Shown here: in pieces, positions 61,667 through 64,000 of the stretch
Layout of the letters: each line of letters starts with the position of its first letter
Numbering within the stretch: the stretch's first letter is position 1
The notes under the pieces: generated by a model
What the model saw: only the letters and a program-made list of their open reading frames with translations
Databases searched by the model: none
Told to the model about the DNA's origin: nothing
Source of the DNA: CAWJNF01 sp963844235
Lineage (GTDB): Bacteria; Actinomycetota; Thermoleophilia; Gaiellales; Gaiellaceae
Assembly: GCA_963844235.1 (NCBI GenBank)
Contig: CAWJNF010000008.1
Coordinates: 434,001-498,000, forward strand
Length of the DNA: 64,000 bases
Direction: 5' to 3'
Position numbers and translations under genes: made by a program

Positions 61667-63363
61667 TGCCCGCGCGGGCCTCGCAGCTCTTCATCCCGAC
61701 GCTTCGGGATGCTCCCGCCGAGGCCGAGGCGATCAGCCACAAGCTGCTCGTCCGCGGGGGCTTCGTCCGGCAGGTGAGCGCCGGGCTCTGGTCGTTCCTG
61801 CCGCTCGGCTGGCGCGTTCACGCGCGGGCCGTCCAGATCGTCCGCGAGGAGATGAACGCGATCGGAGGGCAGGAGATGCTCTGCCCGGTGCTGACGCCGG
61901 CAGAGCTCTGGCAGGCAACCGGCAGATACGAGATCCCCGAGCTCTTCAAGCTCGAGGACCGGGCCGGGCGGCCGTTCGTGCTCCCGATCACGCACGAGGA
62001 GACCTTCACCTTCCACGCACGCGAGATCCAGAGCTACCGGGAGCTGCCGCAGATCCTGTACCACTTCCAGACGAAGGACCGCGACGAGCCGAGGCCCCGC
62101 GGTGGTCTGCTTCGCGTCCGCGAGTTCATCATGAAGGACGCGTACTCGTTCGATCGCGACGACGAGGGCCTCGAGCGCAGCTTCCGTCTCCACCTGGGCG
62201 CGTACGAGCGCATCTTCGAGCGCTGCGGCATCGAGGCGCATGCTGTGGAGGCCGAGTCGGGGATGATGGGCGGGTCGAGCTCGATCGACTTCCTTGCGCC
62301 CGCCGGCGCCGGCGAGAACACCCTGGTGACGTGCGAGCGCGGCGACTACGCCGCCGATATCGAGGTCGCCCGCGGCGTTCCCCGCGGGCCGCAGTTCCCC
62401 GATCGCCTGGACGCGCCGCAGGAGGTGGAGACGCCGGGTGTCACGACGATCGACGGGCTCGCTGAGCTGCTCGGCCTCGACCCGGCGGCGACGTCCAAGG
62501 CGATGCCGGTCGTGAAGCCGGACGGGACGGTCGTTCTCGGCCTCGTGCGCGGGGACGACCGGCTCGACGAGGCGCGCCTCGCGGTCGCGCTCGGGGACGA
62601 CTGCCGGCCGGCGACGGACGAGGAGATCCGCACGGCGTTCGGTGCCGACCCGGGCTCGCTCGGTCCGGTCGGCTTCGCCGGCGAGATCGTCGCCGACGAG
62701 GCGCTGCGCGCCGGTCAGTTCGTCGCCGGTGCGAACCGGACCGGCCGGCATCTACGCGGTGTCGAGGCCGGGAGGGACTTCGAGCCGCGCTTCGCCGACC
62801 TGCGCGAGCCGCACGAGGGCGATGCGTGCCCGCGCTGCGCAGGCGCCCTGCGCTTCCAGGTCGCGATCGAGGTCGGCCACATCTTCAAGCTCGAGACGCG
62901 CTACTCCGTTCCCCTCGGCGCGGTGTACCTGGACGAGAGCGGCAGCGAGCAGCCGATCCTCATGGGCTCCTATGGAATCGGGCCCGGCCGGATCCTCGCC
63001 GCCGCCGTCGAGCAGCGCCACGACGAGGCGGGTATCTGCTGGCCGCGCTCGCTGACGCCGTACGACGTGCACGTCGTCGCCATCGGCGCCCCCGGCGACG
63101 CAGCATCCGCGCTGGCCGAACGTGCCGGCGAGGCGCTCGAAGGCGCCGGTCTGAGCGTTCTGCTCGACGACCGCGACCGCCGTCCCGGCGAGAAGTTCGC
63201 GGACGCCGACCTGCTCGGTTGCCCGGTCCGCGTCACCGTGGGCCGGAAGTCCCTCGCAGACGGCCAGGTCGACGTCCTCACACGAGCGACCCGAGCCGAG
63301 GAGCGGGTACCGGCAGACGCCGTCGGCGACCGATCACGCACCATCCTGGAGGCACTCACATGA
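61666..63363 (+). CDS. proS: Prolyl-tRNA synthetase
   Basis: A 565-residue class II synthetase of the bacterial type. Motif 1 region: GLWSFLPLGWRVHARAVQIV; motif 2: FVLPITHEETFTFHAREIQ with DEPRPRGGLLRVREFIMKD; motif 3: ILMGSYGIGPGRILAA. The YbaK-like editing insert spans about residues 230-370 and is complete (DPAATSKAMPVVKPDGTVVL). The C-terminal anticodon-binding domain follows (DVHVVAIGAPGDAASALAE). GTG start shares TAGTG with ispG. The following gene overlaps by ATGA. Confidence 0.97.
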   Translation: MPARASQLFIPTLRDAPAEAEAISHKLLVRGGFVRQVSAGLWSFLPLGWRVHARAVQIVREEMNAIGGQEMLCPVLTPAELWQATGRYEIPELFKLEDRAGRPFVLPITHEETFTFHAREIQSYRELPQILYHFQTKDRDEPRPRGGLLRVREFIMKDAYSFDRDDEGLERSFRLHLGAYERIFERCGIEAHAVEAESGMMGGSSSIDFLAPAGAGENTLVTCERGDYAADIEVARGVPRGPQFPDRLDAPQEVETPGVTTIDGLAELLGLDPAATSKAMPVVKPDGTVVLGLVRGDDRLDEARLAVALGDDCRPATDEEIRTAFGADPGSLGPVGFAGEIVADEALRAGQFVAGANRTGRHLRGVEAGRDFEPRFADLREPHEGDACPRCAGALRFQVAIEVGHIFKLETRYSVPLGAVYLDESGSEQPILMGSYGIGPGRILAAAVEQRHDEAGICWPRSLTPYDVHVVAIGAPGDAASALAERAGEALEGAGLSVLLDDRDRRPGEKFADADLLGCPVRVTVGRKSLADGQVDVLTRATRAEERVPADAVGDRSRTILEALT

Positions 63364-63662
63364 CACGCCGCCGCTTCAGCGAGAGACCGTTCGGGGACAC
63401 CCTGACCGCCCTCATGGCAGAGCAGGGCATGACCTACCGGCAGCTGGCCGCCAAGGCAGGGCTCTCGGCCGGGTACCTGAACCACATGGTCCACGGCAAC
63501 CGGCCCGTTCCGGCGAACGACGTGATGGCGCGTCTTGCCGAGGCGCTCGGCGTCGAGCCCGAGCACTTCCGCGAGTACCGCATCCGCCTGATCACGGAGC
63601 GGCTCGAGGAGATGCCCGAGCTGGTCGACCGGCTCTACCGCCGGCTTGCAGAGGAGCGGTAG
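63360..63662 (+). CDS. XRE-family helix-turn-helix protein
   Basis: A 100-residue protein. Residues 15-70 are an XRE/Cro-type DNA-binding domain: MTYRQLAAKAGLSAGYLNHM and RPVPANDVMARLAEALGVEP. The C-terminal helix (RLEEMPELVDRLYRRLAEE) could dimerise. The ATG shares ATGA with the proS stop. Its targets are unknown; it might regulate the adjacent trpB2 or the gene cluster. Confidence 0.85.
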   Translation: MTRRRFSERPFGDTLTALMAEQGMTYRQLAAKAGLSAGYLNHMVHGNRPVPANDVMARLAEALGVEPEHFREYRIRLITERLEEMPELVDRLYRRLAEER

Positions 63663-63741
63663 GCTTCGACCAGGGGCACGGCCCCGATCCCCTGCAGGGC
63701 CCTGAGATGTCCGGCCCGTCGATCCGAGAAAAGGTGGCGTC

Positions 63742-64000
63742 ATGGCCAAGACGAAGTTCGTGCTCACCGAGAAGAGCATCCCGAAGGCCTGGTACAACAT
63801 CCAGGCCGACCTCCCGCAGCCGCTCCCACCGGTCATCCATCCCGGAACCGGCGAGCCCATCGGACCGGACGATCTCGCGCCGCTCTTTCCCATGGCCGTC
63901 ATCGGCCAGGAGGTCAGCCAGGAGCGCTGGATCGAGATCCCCGATCCCGTCCGCGACGTGCTGCGCCTGTGGCGTCCGACGCCGCTCTTTCGCGCGCGCA
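63742..64000 (+). CDS. trpB: Tryptophan synthase beta chain, TrpB2 type (partial)
   Basis: The first 86 codons are in the window. They match the TrpB2 N-terminal extension: KFVLTEKSIPKAWYNIQADL, PLPPVIHPGTGEPIGPDDLA and IEIPDPVRDVLRLWRPTPL. TrpB2 enzymes make tryptophan from indole (or act as serine deaminases) and usually occur beside a canonical trpB elsewhere. The ATG at 63742 is preceded by GAAAAGGTGG. The PLP lysine lies beyond the window edge. Confidence 0.93.
   Translation, partial: MAKTKFVLTEKSIPKAWYNIQADLPQPLPPVIHPGTGEPIGPDDLAPLFPMAVIGQEVSQERWIEIPDPVRDVLRLWRPTPLFRAR

Overview
The window is high-GC bacterial chromosome with tightly packed, mostly housekeeping genes. Several traits point to an actinobacterium: SepF, YggT and DivIVA encoded together, a Gram-positive LexA box, a HrcA/CIRCE site at groES, an ANTAR regulator, a probable F420-type flavin oxidoreductase, and many promoters that abut the start codon. 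The zinc-ribbon/cyclase/ATPase/TPR proteins and PRC-barrel proteins recall deep-branching Thermoleophilia (Gaiellales/Solirubrobacterales). That placement is inference from gene content only.

Layout. 0-6 kb: a cut-off rhomboid-like gene, comB, then an SOS cassette (imuB, a small DUF6504-like gene, dnaE2) behind two LexA boxes. 5.7-9 kb: glycosyltransferase and EEP-family genes diverging from a symmetric promoter, then a frameshifted class-V aminotransferase. 9-14 kb: small genes, groES-groL, clpP and an inverted-repeat element beside the clpP promoter. 14-19 kb: an ANTAR regulator, two PRC-barrel-like proteins, small proteins and a flippase-like membrane protein. 19-27 kb: HD hydrolase and murA (Asp in place of the catalytic Cys), a methyltransferase opposite a GlxA-type regulator, a molybdopterin oxidoreductase, a gene remnant and an aminotransferase. 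27-36 kb: two tandem cyclase-ATPase-TPR giants behind a frameshifted ettA. 36-43 kb: an amidohydrolase/isocitrate-lyase-like/cyclase-family catabolic operon, facing a malic enzyme fused to a cyclic-nucleotide-binding domain and its LLM oxidoreductase partner. 42-51 kb: a DHH-CBS-tRNA nucleotidyltransferase fusion, M50 protease, pgeF, yggS, sepF, yggT, divIVA, a DUF167 gene, a DksA-like gene, lspA and rluD. 51-64 kb: rpsB-tsf-pyrH, an inserted secreted-protein gene, frr-uppS-cdsA-dxr-rseP-(epimerase)-ispG-proS, an XRE regulator and the start of trpB2.

Main observations. (1) At least nine first genes have a TANNNT hexamer 6-8 nt before the start codon and no ribosome binding site, so leaderless mRNAs look common. 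(2) Two families of dispersed palindromes occur; one family shows a compensatory stem change and the other is read through inside the malic enzyme linker. (3) Three genes (aminotransferase, ettA twice, rseP) carry 1-2 nt deletions in short repeats, a pattern suggesting sequence error or slippage. (4) Two predicted cyclases and a malic enzyme with a cAMP-type sensor lie within 14 kb, a possible second-messenger control of carbon metabolism. I found no CRISPR array, insertion sequence or tRNA/rRNA gene.
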